Shown here one piece after another: positions 44,983 to 57,497 of a DNA stretch of 64,000 nt. A program made the position numbers and the translations under genes. Numbering within the stretch: the stretch's first letter is position 1; every line of letters starts with the position of its first letter. Source of the stretch: Rutidosis leptorrhynchoides (taxonomy: Eukaryota; Streptophyta; Magnoliopsida; Asterales; Asteraceae); contig NC_092338.1 in NCBI RefSeq assembly GCF_046630445.1, positions 343,733,501 to 343,797,500 on the forward strand, given 5' to 3'. The notes below the pieces were generated by a model that was not told the origin of the DNA, ran no database searches, and saw only the letters and a program-made list of their open reading frames with translations.

Positions 44983-47900
44983 TGTCATACCCCCAAATAG
45001 GGCCGGGGAAATATGACTTCACAATATCACAACACAAGTATGTATAAACGAGAACCACTCTATATGAGACGTTTTTAATATAACCAATGTATTATAAGTA
45101 GCGGAAAGTATTACGTCATTACAAATGACTCCTAAAAATTTAAATGTAATCTAAAATGTTCTAATGCAATAGTATGTATGATGATATGCGGACTCCAAAA
45201 GCAGCAAAGTCCAAATAGCAAATGATCTTTAGCAATCTTCACCTGAGACAAAACATGCTTAAAGTGTCAACCAAAATGGTTGAGTGAACAACATAGGTTT
45301 ATCAATAATAACCAAGCTTTTAGACCACAAGATTTAATTATAAAGTTTAATCAGTTCGGTAGTAGTGCTGGTGTATATGATATCGATACTAACTGATAAA
45401 ACTAACCATAAGTTACCCTAAACACATCACGTTCGTGTCGTGTATCATTATTATGTATCCATTGACCAACGGTCATCCAGATAGACACCTCACTCTCCAT
45501 AGCGCTATTCACAATAACTAAGCTTGCCTTTATACGTAGCAACTAACGATATCATGGTAGGGATTTAGCATGAATCAAAGCATGTTAGCAACAGTTTGAA
45601 CTAATCCAAATAAATTTTGAGTACTCGTGTCTAAGCGTAAAACAGTTTAAAAGAAAGCATGTGTCTCACCCCAAAGTTGTAAAACAGTTAAGAAATTGTA
45701 AAAAGAGGGGCTATGAAGTTCACCTTAATAGCAGATAGATATTCCACGCAAGTTATATGATCGGAGTACTGAACACGGAGATCTCAACCTAGAGATATTA
45801 TGTTCGATTAGTTAATGTCTAATAGACATAAAGTTTGTTTATTAATATAGCAAACTATATTAACAGTGACCGTTCTCGAGAAAAGTTATATTTATATAAG
45901 TGATAATATACTTAGTGTACTTAAGTGTTACTATATAGATAATTGTATAAGTTATACTAATAATAGTATTATTATTTACTTTGATCAACTATTATGTATA
46001 CTTATCATTATATGTTACATATATAGATAATACTTAAATGTGATACATACATAAATATATATTCTTTATTATTATTATTATACATGTATGTATTCATAAC
46101 TATATGATATATATTAGGTGTAGGTGTTACATATATATAAGTGTAAGATGATACATATATATATACACTTATTACTATTTATTATTAAGTTTACTAACTT
46201 ATATAACTTACATAATACACATTCATACATACATACACACGTACATATATATACATATATACACATACATATACACGTATGTATATATTTACATATACAC
46301 AAACACATATACCTACAATGTATACATGCTCATACGTATGTATGCATGCATGCATGCATGTATATCATCTTCTTTATTGCTTATTAATTACCCACATGTA
46401 CATAAAATCATATCCTTTAACTTATTAAACTAGTTTTATAATCATAACTTAACAACTTTAATACAATACATCACTTATCATAATCATAAACTAATTCATT
46501 ATCTCATTCATAATCTTATCTATACCATTAACCTTACCACTAACACATCAACATACTTAATCTTATTAACATTATAACTATTCAAGATCATACTTCATAT
46601 CAATTCATAATTCATAACTCATAATTATGTTACTAGTTGATTATTCATTAACCATAATCTTTATTCATACTTGATGTTCACAACCATACTTTTATCTTCT
46701 TCATTAATTCATTAACTAATACTAACATGCCCATAATCTTAAGTTTAACAATCTTCAATATTATTAAACTCTTTCATAAACTAATTCACTTTTATTTATA
46801 ACCAATTATGATTCAATAACCCCAATACTTAAAGTAAATTAATAGGTAACATGAGGCTAGGGTTCAAGGCTACCTTATGAGATTAGGATCAAGAATATGA
46901 TGTTGATAGTGATGCGAACAGGAGACAGATAATTCCAGCTGCAACCCACGATCAACTAGACTTGTTCTTGGGTCTGTTTTGGCTCGACAAGACAGCAACA
47001 ATCACGACCCAATTGAGGGTTTTTTGAACTGATTTGGACACGCAAACAAGCAGGTAAGCAGGTAGAAAAACACAATAACAATGGGACCAACTTGGGTCTA
47101 TTTGATTACGCAGAAAACAGAAGAAACACACAGAGATTCAGCAATAATAACCCGATCAAACAAGTGCTTTTCTTAGGCTGTTACAGTTCGCAGATAACAG
47201 CTAGTACAGCAGGAAGAATCACGACCCAAAAACAAAGTTTTCTTGGCTTGTTTGAACTCGAGAGCAGCTGCAGGAAAACCGAAAAATAAAACGCAGCAAC
47301 AATGAATGATTGAGGGACTGTTTGGGTGTCGAAACAGAAACTGATACAGCAGAAACAATGGCGAATTGAAGGAGGGTTTTGTGAGGGTTGTATGTCGATT
47401 ATATTAGAGGGAAAAGGGCTGTGATGGTTGACGTATGCATCAGGTTTTTGTGGGTTTGTTTAGTCTACAAAAGAAGACTGGATGTGGTGTTTAGTCGATA
47501 GAAAAATAAAGGGAAAGTAGGCTGGAAAAGTAGACTAGATGCAAGGAGTTTTGTGGTGATTTTATGGAAAACATGATCTCCTTTTATAGTTGGTTTAGTT
47601 TCCTAATCCCTCTAGGATAGCTTAATTATCAAGATCAAATAATTAGGATTTCACTAGGATTAAGTTACTTAGTGATCAAGTTTAGTCTTTTTTTTTTTAT
47701 TCTAGCCGTTTTTTTATACATGTATTATTATTTTTTTACAGCACATATGTATTTATTATGTATTTTATGTATATATATATATTTTATTATTATTATTATT
47801 AATATTACTAATATTAGGATTACATTTTATTTAAATATTAGACCATAACTTTTATATAAAATTTTCATTTGGTTCCATTTAGTTTATTTTATTTTCTTAT

Positions 47901-48196
47901 TTGTTTGAATCTTATAAATATTGTCACATTTTAATTTATGACATATTGTTTATATCATTTATTTAGTATTAGGGTTAGGGTTTAATATTCAATATTAAAT
48001 AGGATTAGAGTTTAGTAGTTAATAGGTAGAGTTAGGTTTAGTGTTTCAAATAGTATTAGGATTTTAAATAATATTAGTATTAATTACTTTATTTATTTTA
48101 TCCAGATAACAACCCTAATGCTAATACACAGAATATGACATTAAAACCCTAAGGGTAATTTGGTAATTTCAGAATAAAAATGTGAGGGTTGTTATA
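44983..48196 (-). repeat. 3' LTR of element 4
   Basis: Plus strand TGTCATACCCCC...GGGTTGTTATA. It contains the block CACCTGAGACAAAACATGC and CTCTATATGAGACGTTTTT shared with elements 1 and 2, a TA-rich microsatellite zone (46020-46340), and a telomere-like but irregular TTAGGGTTTAA-rich stretch near 47965-48060. Confidence 0.93.
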
Positions 48197-48233
48197 GTAC
48201 CTCCTCGTTAATTTAAACTTCGTCCCGAAGTTT
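48197..48233 (-). promoter_or_regulatory. Polypurine tract and palindrome of element 4
   Basis: In element orientation AAACTTCGGGACGAAGTTT (48215-48233) precedes TTAACGAGGAGGTAC at the LTR edge. Two compensating changes keep the palindrome symmetric relative to elements 1-3. Confidence 0.8.
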
Positions 48234-48304
48234 CAGGAAGACTTCTAGGATGCATTAACGTTTGAGAAAATATGAGGATATTTCCGCTTCATCTGGTCTT
48301 CACG

Positions 48305-48553
48305 TTACCAGGTATACTCGGGGCCTCTACGTGAATTCCAACGGATCTTAACAACAGGAATAGAGCTTTGATTCAAACGTTTAACCTCACGATCCATAAC
48401 TTCTATAGGTTTTTCGATGAAGTACAATTTATCATCAATGCGAAAATCATTCGAGGGAATAACAAGTATGTCATCAACAAGACACTTTTTAAGATTCGAG
48501 ATGTGAAATGTATGAACTTTAATTAACAGAAAGTGTTGACTAAAAATTAGCAT
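48305..48553 (-). pseudogene. Integrase tail and chromodomain fragment, element 4
   Basis: Reads VHTFHISNLKKCLVDDILVI, then [20 protein letters not shown] and VVKIRWNSRRGPEYTW, colinear with the end of element 1 Gag-Pol (about residues 1450-1515). The end after YTW has further frame damage. A relic; cannot act alone. Confidence 0.85.
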
Positions 48554-48603
48554 TCGATCAACGTTTTGTTAGAGCAAAGTTTACACTTAATTACAGGGGG
48601 GAT

Positions 48604-48789
48604 CTATTTGAGTGAGAGCTGATGTTGTATGATTTGTCGGCTAAAAGAGCCTGGGTGATTAGAATATCTAGTCTTATGGACTTCTTCCATGACTAGTTCT
48701 TGAAAATTTCTGATTAATGGTGATTTTATAGGATCGACATGTATTCCTTCACTATTAACTACATGTCCAAGGAATTGTATGGTCCGCAT
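48604..48789 (-). pseudogene. RT-to-integrase deletion junction fragment, element 4
   Basis: Starts with the RT end (IQFLGHVVNSEGIHVDPIK) and jumps to the start of the integrase head (MEEVHKTRYSNHPGS). In element 1 these segments are about 270 residues apart (near 820 and 1107), so RNase H has been deleted precisely enough to keep the frame. Confidence 0.8.
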
Positions 48790-48796
48790 TCAAAAT

Positions 48797-49003
48797 TCAC
48801 ACTTGGAAAAACTTGGCATACAGTTGCTCCTTCTTTAAGAGCTCTAGAATAAATTGTAGAGGTTGCTCATACTCTTTCTTGCTCTTGGAATATTTTAAGA
48901 TGTCGTCAATGAAGACGATCACGAATTTATCAAGATAAGGTTTGCATGCATGGTTCATAAGATCCATGAATACAGCAGCAGCATTGATTAACCCAAAAGG
49001 CAT
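48797..49003 (-). pseudogene. Reverse transcriptase core fragment, element 4
   Basis: 68 codons: [20 protein letters not shown], then [20 protein letters not shown] and LYAKFFQV, matching element 1 Gag-Pol about residues 745-812 and including the catalytic FIDD. Upstream RT, protease and gag are missing. Confidence 0.88.
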
Positions 49004-51113
49004 GACAAGAAACTCATAATGCCCATAGAATGGTACGAGTGATTAATGAAAGATATTATAATACATACGAACCTATCCTTGGGGAAAGCACCTTATGATC
49101 ATGATTTTAACTATATGTTGAAACAGAGGTTGAAATTTGTTTAAAATCACATCTAGTTGTAACTAGTGAGGAAGAAATGTTTAGTTTAAACATATAAACA
49201 CCATAATCGTTTAAGGTAACTCCATTAGAGAGGATAGCGAGGATCATGAATTATATTTCTGATAGGAAACAAACGAAAAGTGTGATCTCTTAATGAGAAA
49301 GACGTTCTCGCACAGATGGCTAGTCGGTCTATCATTCTCTTATGAGTTTAAGTGCGGATGAGAATAAATGTGAATCATTGGCTATAAAAAATTATTTCCA
49401 ACAGGTGCGGAAATCTCCAAAAATACTTTCTTGTGTCAAAAAGAGATTAAATCATAGAGTTGACGTTTGACGAGGTTGTTGTGGTTTTAGCCATGAGATA
49501 TCAGGAGTAAAATCTTCTCAAAGGTCAACCTTACAAAGGGAAAAGTTACTGAGATTATAGAGTTTTGAATGATGAACTCAATGGTAAGTTTCGAAGGGCA
49601 AGAGGAATTGTGATTACTACGTGGTGTAGAATAATACGAAAAATTTTATATAAACAAGTAATGAAAATTTTATAGAAGTTCGAGTCATTTAAGGCGACAA
49701 TTTAAAAAAACAAGCGAAATTCTTAGTAAAACTAGAGTTATGTACAACATGTACTATTTTATGTAAAATATCTTTTGAATGAAAGAATTGATTTGAAAAA
49801 GTGAGAGTATAATTTTATATGTACTAGTCAAAATAAGTAAAGGTAAATTTTATTTACTTTATTATGTAAACATATACGATTTATAAAATTTGCACGAATG
49901 GAAGTAAACAAATTTATTTTATAAAATTTCGAGAGGATCATACAGTAAAATAGTGTATGTAAAATTTTGGCAAACAAAATTTTTATTTTTGGAGAAAGAC
50001 TAAGAAAAATTGAGTGAAAGACCTTGAAAATTCCGGGTGACATTTGAGCAACAATGTTGTGGGGTAATGTTAACTATTGAATTTAAGTGTGGTTGATGAC
50101 TAATATAAGTTCTTGGAAATCAAATGTTCATGTGTGAAGCTATTGCTGTCAAGTGAGATATGAATGGTAGAGTTTGAAAACATGATAGTGAATGAGGTGT
50201 TTATAATATCTCCGTTTGAATATTCAAATGAAAATCTTGCGAGTGGTTGTTGCTTATCTTTGACGGGTTTCCTAATGGGTTTATGAAAATCTACACTAGG
50301 AGCGTAATTGCAGATAACAGGAGGCATGTTTCGAATAAGTTTCGGGGGTGTCACCTCAGGTCACTTAAGAACATGCATCCTTCCTTCCAGCGGGGGATGT
50401 GATAATTAGGTGTCAAAGAGATAAGTTGCTTAAGAAAGAAAGAATGCTAAGCTTTACAACTTTTATGGCATAGGAGAATTTGTTAATCTACTCATGGGTA
50501 TGAGATAGATAGTTTGGTTGAAACGAGCTACTCGTATATCAACAAATCAGATGTTGATTATCCTTCATGTAATAACATGAATGGCTTGGAAATTTCTCTT
50601 TGATTCACTTTCTATTCCATATGTCATGATATTGGAATTTCTATATGAATTACCGTAATATAATCACGTCGGCCAAGCATCATTATATTTCACTAATTCA
50701 TATTTCCATTCCAAGGTCACTCCATAAGGTCAGGACACGTGATCAAACTTAGATAGTTGACGTGGGAATGTTGAGTCATGAGTGACATCCCTTTGTGTGA
50801 GTCAAAGAATAATTTGAATCACAATGGCGAAGTCAGGTCATAGGATATGTATGGTTATGATAACAATCACACACTAACCGATCCTTTTGGAGTCGGGATC
50901 AGGCAAGATGATAGGGTTTGGCTTGATATCCTTAGGAAAGGATACAAAATATCAATAGAGGTAAAAGCAGGTAGTAAGATGAATTGGCAGTATATAGATT
51001 AAGGGAAAACGCTTAAAACTAAGGCAGGAAAGGTTATAGTCCTATAGATTGCTAAGGCACCTAACTAACACATAAGGCACACATAAAATGTAATCCTGGT
51101 TCTCTATAACAAA
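49004..51113 (-). other. Non-coding interior of element 4
   Basis: No domain recognised apart from short decayed pieces. 49650-50030 is homologous, in inverted orientation, to parts of element 3 around 59980-60290 and 61050-61190. A 79-nt hairpin lies at 50634-50712. This large leader-like region replaces gag and protease. Confidence 0.55.
50634..50712 (-). ncRNA. Conserved 79-nt hairpin, element 4 copy (candidate RNA element)
   Basis: In element orientation: 36-nt arms pairing at 26 of 36 positions around a 7-nt loop TTGGCCG. The homologous hairpin in element 3 (58491-58569) has the same arm length, loop length and number of pairs, with its own compensatory changes. A self-complementary GGCC loop would suit dimerisation of genomic RNA. 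A small foldback transposon is the alternative. Confidence 0.5.
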
Positions 51114-51129
51114 CCTGGCTCTGATACCA
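51114..51129 (-). promoter_or_regulatory. Primer binding site of element 4
   Basis: In element orientation TGGTATCAGAGCCAGG begins 3 nt after the LTR edge: the standard initiator-Met tRNA form, without the C variant of elements 1 and 2. Confidence 0.85.
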
Positions 51130-51132
51130 CTC

Positions 51133-52228
51133 TGTCATACCCCCAAATAGGGCCGGGGAAATATGACTTCACAATATCACAACACAAGTATGTATAAATG
51201 AGAACGACTCTATATGAGACGTTTTTAATATAACCAATGTATTATAAGCAGCGGAAAGTATTAAGTCATTACAAATGACTCCTAAAAATTTAAATGTAAT
51301 CTAAAATGTTCTAATGCTATAGTATGTATGATGATATGCGGACTCCAAAAGCAGCAAAGTCCAAATAGCAAATAATCTTTAGCAATCTTCACCTGAGACA
51401 AAACATGCTTAAAGTGTCAACCAAAATGGTTGAGTGAACAACATAGGCTTATCAATAATAACTAAGTTTTTAGACCACAAGATTTAATTATAAAGTTTAA
51501 TCAGTTCGGTAGTAGTGCTGGTGTATATGATATCGATACTAACCATAAGTTACCCTAAACACATCACGTTCGTGTCGTGTATCATTATTATGTATCCATT
51601 GACCAACGGTCATCCGGATAGAGACGTCACTCTCCATAGCGCTATTCACAATAACTAAGCTTGCCTTTATACGTAGCAACTAACGATATCATGGTAGGGA
51701 TTTAGCATGAATCAAAACATGTTAGCAACAGTTTGAACTAATCAAAATAAAGTTTGAGTACTCGTGTCTAAGCATAAAACAGTTTAAAAGCAAGCATGTG
51801 TCTCACCCCAAAGTTGTAAAACAGTTAAGAAATTGTAAAAAGAGGGGCTATGAAGTTCACCTTAATAGCAGATAGATATTCCACGCAAATTATATGATTG
51901 GAGTACTGAACACGGAGATCTCAACCTACAGATATTATGTTCGATTAGTTAATGTCTAATAGACATAAAGTTTGTTTATTAATATAGCAAACTATATTAA
52001 CAGTGACCGTTCTCGAGAAAAGTTATATTTATATAAGTGATAATATAGTTAGTGTACTTAAGTGTTACTATATAGATAAGTGTATAAGTTATACTAATAA
52101 TAGTATTATTATTTACTTTGATCAACTATTATGTATACTTATCATTATATGTTACATATATAGATAATACTTCTATGTGATACATACATATATATATTCT
52201 TTATTATTATTATACATGTATGTATTCA

Positions 52229-52296
<68 letters not shown>

Positions 52297-52799
52297 GTGT
52301 AGGTGTTACATATATATATAAGTGTAAGATGATACATATATATATATATACACTTATTACTTTTTATTATTAAGTTTACTAACTTATATAACTTACATAA
52401 TACACATTCATACATACATACACACGTACATATATATACATATATACACATACACGTATGTATATATTTACATATACACACACACATATACCTACAATGT
52501 ATATATGCTCATACGTATGTATGCATGCATGCATGCATGTATATCATCTTCTTTATTGCTTATTAATTACCCACATGTACATAAAATCATATCCTTTAAC
52601 TTATTAAACTAGTTTTATAATCATAACTTAACAACTTTAATACAATACATCACTTATCATAATCATAAACTAATTCATTATCTCATTCATAATCTTATCT
52701 ATACCATTAACCTTACCACTAACACATCAACATACTTAATCATATTAACATTATAACTATTCAAGATCATACTTCATATCAATTCATAATTCATAACTC

Positions 52800-52872
<73 letters not shown>

Positions 52873-54006
52873 ATTATTCATTAACCATAATCTTTATTCA
52901 TACTTGATGTTCACAACCATACTTTTATCTTCTTCATTAATTCATTAACTAATACTAACATGCCCATAATCTTAAGTTTAACAATCTTCAACATTATTAA
53001 ACTCTTTCATAAACTAATTCACTTTTATTTATAACCAATTATGATTCAATAACCCCAATACTTAAAGTAAATAAATAGGTAACATGTGGCTAGGGTTCAA
53101 GGCTACCTTATGAGATTAGGATCAAGAATATGATGTTGATAGTGATGCGAACAGGAGACAGATAATTCCAGCTGCAACCCACGATCAACTAGACTTGTTC
53201 TTGGGTCTGTTTTGGCTCGACAAGACAGCAACAATCACGACCCAATTGAGGGTTTTTTGAACTGATTTGGACACGCAAACAAGCAGGTAAGCAGGCAGAA
53301 AAACACAGAAACAATGAGACCAACTTGGGTCTATTTGATCATGCAGAAAACAGAAGAAACACACAGCAGATTCAACAATAATAACCCGATCAAACAAGTG
53401 CTTTTCTTAGGCTGTTACAGTTCGCAGATAACAGCTAGTACAGCAGGAAGAATCACAACCCAAAAACAAAGTTTTCTTGGCTTGTTTGAACTCGAGAGCA
53501 GCTGCAGGAAAACCGGAAAATAAAACCCAGCAACAATGAATGATTGAGGGACTGTTTGGGTGTCAAAACAGAAACTGATAAAGCAGAATCAATGGCGAAT
53601 TGAAGGAGGGTTTTGTGAGGGTTGTATGTCGATGATATTGGAGGGAAAAGGGCTGTGATGGTTGACGTATGCAGCATGTTTTTGTGGGTTTGTTTAGTCG
53701 ACAAAAGAAGACTGGATGTGGTGTTTAGTCGATAGAAAAATAAAAGGAAAGCAGGCTGGAGAAGTCGACTAGATGCAAGGAGTTTTGTGGTGATTTTATG
53801 GAAAACATGATCTCCTTTTATAGTTGGTTTAGTTTCCTAATCCCTCTAGGATAGCTTAATGATCAAGATCAAATAATTAGGATTTCACTAGGATTAAGTT
53901 ACTTAGTGATCAAGTTTAGTCTTCTTCTTCTTTTTTTTTTTATTCTAGCCGTTTTTTTATACATGTATTATTTTTTTTACAGCACATATGTATTTATTAT
54001 GTATTT

Positions 54007-54059
<53 letters not shown>

Positions 54060-54455
54060 AATATTACTAATATTAGGATTACATTTTATTTAAATTATAG
54101 ACCATAACTTTTATATAAATTTTTCATTTGGTTCCATTTAGTTTATTTTATTTTCTTATTTGTTTGAATCTTATAAATATTGTCACATTTTAATTTATGA
54201 CATATTGTTTATATCATTTATTTAGTATTAGGGTTAAGGTTTAATATTCAATATTAAATAGGATTAGGGTTTAGTAGTTAATAGGTAGAGTTAGGTTTAG
54301 TGTTTCAAATAGTATTAGGGTTTTAAATAATATTAGTATTAATTACTTTATTTATTTTATCCGGATAACAACCCTAATGCTAATACACAGAGTATGACAT
54401 TAAAACCCTAAGGGTAATTTGGTAATTTTAGAATGAAAATGTGAGGGTTGTTATA
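51133..54455 (-). repeat. 5' LTR of element 4 with AT-repeat expansions
   Basis: Direct repeat of 44983-48196. It differs mainly by three long (AT)n tracts at about 52235-52291, 52803-52870 and 54011-54052 that are short or absent in the other LTR, and by absence of 13 bp near 51541. Confidence 0.93.
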
Positions 54456-54566
54456 AGCGACCTCTCACGAAGCACTCGCCGCACACCACACACGCAAAAG
54501 TGACTGACAAAGAGTGTACAACACTCGCCATGCATCACACACCCAAAAGTGACCGACGAAGAGTGA
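54456..54566 (+). repeat. About 50-bp tandem repeat, right part, between elements 4 and 3
   Basis: Two imperfect units: one with ACTCGCCGCACACCACACAC and AGTGACTGACAAAGAGTGT, the next with ACTCGCCATGCATCACACAC and AGTGACCGACGAAGAGTGA. Element 3 starts directly after the second unit, at the same phase at which element 4 entered its unit (GACGAAGAGYGA). Confidence 0.7.
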
Positions 54567-57477
54567 TGTAACGACCCTGGTTTTTCCATCCTTAATTAAT
54601 AATGGTTATTATTAATACTTGTGATTTAACGAATGTATTGCTATACATTTACTTGCTACCATACATGATTCTTGAATGCCCGAAACGTCTTTGTGACACA
54701 CGAAACTTTCACGAATAATATTTTTAGAATATTATTTACATTCATGATTAAGTTTATTAATCATTTTGATTAACTATGGTTAATAGTTAATTACTTGGGC
54801 TTTATTTGGACTAACTTGTTAATTACATACATACTTGGGCTTTTTAATTGTACATGGGCTTAGAAGCCAACCCTACCCATATTAATGGACTTAATTAGTC
54901 CAACACTCATGTAAGTATCATCATTAAGGTTTAGCTAGGTGGTTTGGTTCATGGAATCAAGTTACAAACTCTTTACATCTAGTTCCCATAAAAACCCCTC
55001 TTATAACCAACTTTTAAATAAACAACATGAGTTTACATTGTGGATTTTTCTCCTCCCCCTCCCCTTATTCTAGCCGTCGGCCATGAGGGCCTCATGGGGA
55101 GTCCAAGTCTTTTTTTTATCACTTAATACTTGCATACTTCACTTGTTCATTTCACTTTACACACACCCCAATTTTACTTCACATTTCTCTCATTTCTTTC
55201 TCTCTTCTCTCAAAGATTGTAAGTAACTTGAAGATTTTATTTTCTTCTCTTCTTTTCTTTAAAAAAACCGTAGCAACCATAAGCATCATCATCATTCTTT
55301 TGTTGTTGTTACTTGTCTTTGATTGTTGTTACTTACTAGTTGTTGTTACTTACTTACATATACAAGAATCAAACTCATTAGTTTCATTCTTCTTTTATCT
55401 TGTAATTACAAGAACACACAAGAACTAAACTTACTAGTTTATGTTCTACATATGTTGTTTCAAAGATTGTAAGTTCATGGTTGTAAATCATACTTGAAGC
55501 TCATGAAGTAAACTTAAAGTTTACTTTCTAAAGATCAAACTTTGGTTTGAATCTTTAAAGTATGAACAACCATGAACCTTTTACTTGTTTATTTAGTTGT
55601 TACTTCATATTATGCACTTTAATTTCATGTTTGTTGGTTGTTATTGGTCAAATGTTACTAGTTAACTTTGATCTCATTAATCTTGAACTAAAGTTAACTT
55701 TGAAAGTTCAAGAACATGTAAGTAAGCTTTCTTTAATTATAACTTGGTACACTTATGTTAGATCTAGACTTTTGAGTCTTGGATCTTCAAGATCAAACTA
55801 AGAACTATGTTCTACAACTTAAGATCTTGATTTCATATGTTCACTTTCAAGTTTGTAACTTATTATTAGTTTTAAAGTTCATGTATGTGTTAGATCTAAG
55901 ACTTTGATGTAACTTTGGTTCATCAAAACACTTGCAACACTTAAGTGAGTTGTGCTTCATGTCTTAGACTTGCACTTGGTTTATGATGGTCAAACCTTGG
56001 TGAAAATGATGCAAACACATCAACGAGTTGTACACTTGAAGCTACATGCATCAAGGATGAGAACCGTGATAAGCATCGAACACCAAGAACCACCGGAACC
56101 TACTGACCTGTCTGTTTTCTGTATTATGGGTCTGATCAGTAAGATCTGGGCTGTTGTGATTATGATTTTCAAATAGCTCTGTTCGAGTAGATAACTTTTC
56201 ATATAGTACTCGTCTTAATCCGAGTTACGGTTTAGGATTTATGGCCCTCCGATCGTCACTATGTCCTTTTAACGTTGTGCAGAAATTTCTGACCTACTCG
56301 CACTTAGACCGTCGCCATGGTCAAACGAAGATGAGTTTGCTTCTGTAATTTTTACCACACTAAATGACTCATATACGGAGCCATGGTCACTGGTCTCACC
56401 TTATTTCAGTAGGTATAGAGGCCGTGGTGACTGACCGAACTCAGCCTTTGTTTTAAACTACTTTCATAAACGAAACTTACTTTACACCTTTTGTTTAATG
56501 ATGAATGATGATGACCCTTAAGACCTCATTTACATACTTTTAAACCTATTCAGACGATTTACTGACTTAGTACTATTTGACTTAGGTTGAGGACCCGTTT
56601 GGACAACCTTCATTACTTGCTTACTTTCCGAGTCATACTTTACCACTACTTATCATTGTGAGTTATAGCATTCCCTTTTTACTTTAACTTATTTTGGGAA
56701 CTGAGAATACATGCGGATTTTATGTTTTACATACTAGGAACGAGTAATTAAACTTTATATATGTGTGGGTTATATAACAGCAGAAACATTCCCTTTAGCT
56801 CGATAACGTTTAGTCATTGGTTTTTGAACCGGTGAACGCGAATCTTAGATATGGATCCATAGGGTTTGACATCCCCACTCGGGCTAGTCGCGCTAGCATT
56901 TAACGAGCGTTTAATACTTCGTAAACATACGCATTTTCCAAGTGTACTTTCAGGGGGTGATATATTATTAAACGTTAAGTTAGTTACCGAGTGCCCACGG
57001 TTGAGCATATACTTAAACATACTGATTTGGATTACTGTTTTGAAACGCTCTTTGTAGCACTGAAATCTCGTGGCCTACCTTACATACTGTTATACTTAAA
57101 CTATAGCTCACCAACCTTTGTGTTGACATTTTTAAGCATGTTTTTCTCAGGTGCTTAAGGTTATTTGCTTCCGCTGTCGTGCTAGTCTTGCCGTAGACAC
57201 CCGCTGCTCTAGTGTCATCACCGCATGAACTGTTTAACTTGCATTCAGACTTTTTTTACATTTGAAACTATGTTTTGTAACGACCTAAGGGTCACATACA
57301 TTTATCCGTGCTTGCTATTCATAGAAGCATACTGTTGGTGTAAAACATTTGATGTCGGTTATGACGTCACCTTTTTATCGTGAATGCAACTTCTTTTATT
57401 ACAGCATATAGTACTTAACCTTGTAATGATCCTATTTATGATGATTCGTACACGATGGTTTTGTATGGGGTATCACA
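54567..57477 (+). repeat. 5' LTR of element 3
   Basis: TGTAACGACCCTGG...GGGGTATCACA, 2911 bp. It is homologous to the solo LTR at 14339-17272 in reverse orientation. Includes GCATGTTTTTCTCAGGTGC near 57137-57154, the block shared with the other LTR families. Confidence 0.95.
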
Positions 57478-57479
57478 TT

Positions 57480-57497
57480 TGGTATCAGAGCATTGGT
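57480..57497 (+). promoter_or_regulatory. Primer binding site of element 3
   Basis: TGGTATCAGAGCATTGGT, 2 nt after the LTR end; initiator-Met tRNA type. GCATTAGTGAGTCT follows at about 57512-57525, as in elements 1 and 2. Confidence 0.85.

Larger units (their letters stand above)
44983..54455 (-). mobile_element. Element 4: non-autonomous Tekay derivative with large internal deletions
   Basis: LTRs at 44983-48196 (3214 bp) and 51133-54455 (3323 bp) flank a 2.9-kb interior. Target duplication AGCGA is at 44978-44982 and 54456-54460. In element orientation: PBS (51129-51114), a 2.1-kb non-coding leader, RT fragment, an RT-to-integrase deletion junction, integrase tail with chromodomain, then PPT. 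Gag, protease, RNase H and the integrase core are absent. LTRs are close apart from AT-repeat expansions in one copy and a 13-bp indel near 45390. Termini are TA...CA in element orientation rather than TG...CA. It must have moved using proteins supplied in trans, or lost its interior afterwards. Confidence 0.9.

Noticed and set aside
46114-46387. Open stretches encoding Tyr/Ile/Cys/His-rich peptides in the LTR of element 4
   Set aside because: Translation of ATAC/ATGT microsatellites; no coding signature.
47965-48060. TTAGGGTTT-like repeats suggesting an interstitial telomere
   Set aside because: Irregular, mixed with TTAATATTCAATATT; also present in the other LTR at 54230-54320, so it is LTR sequence.
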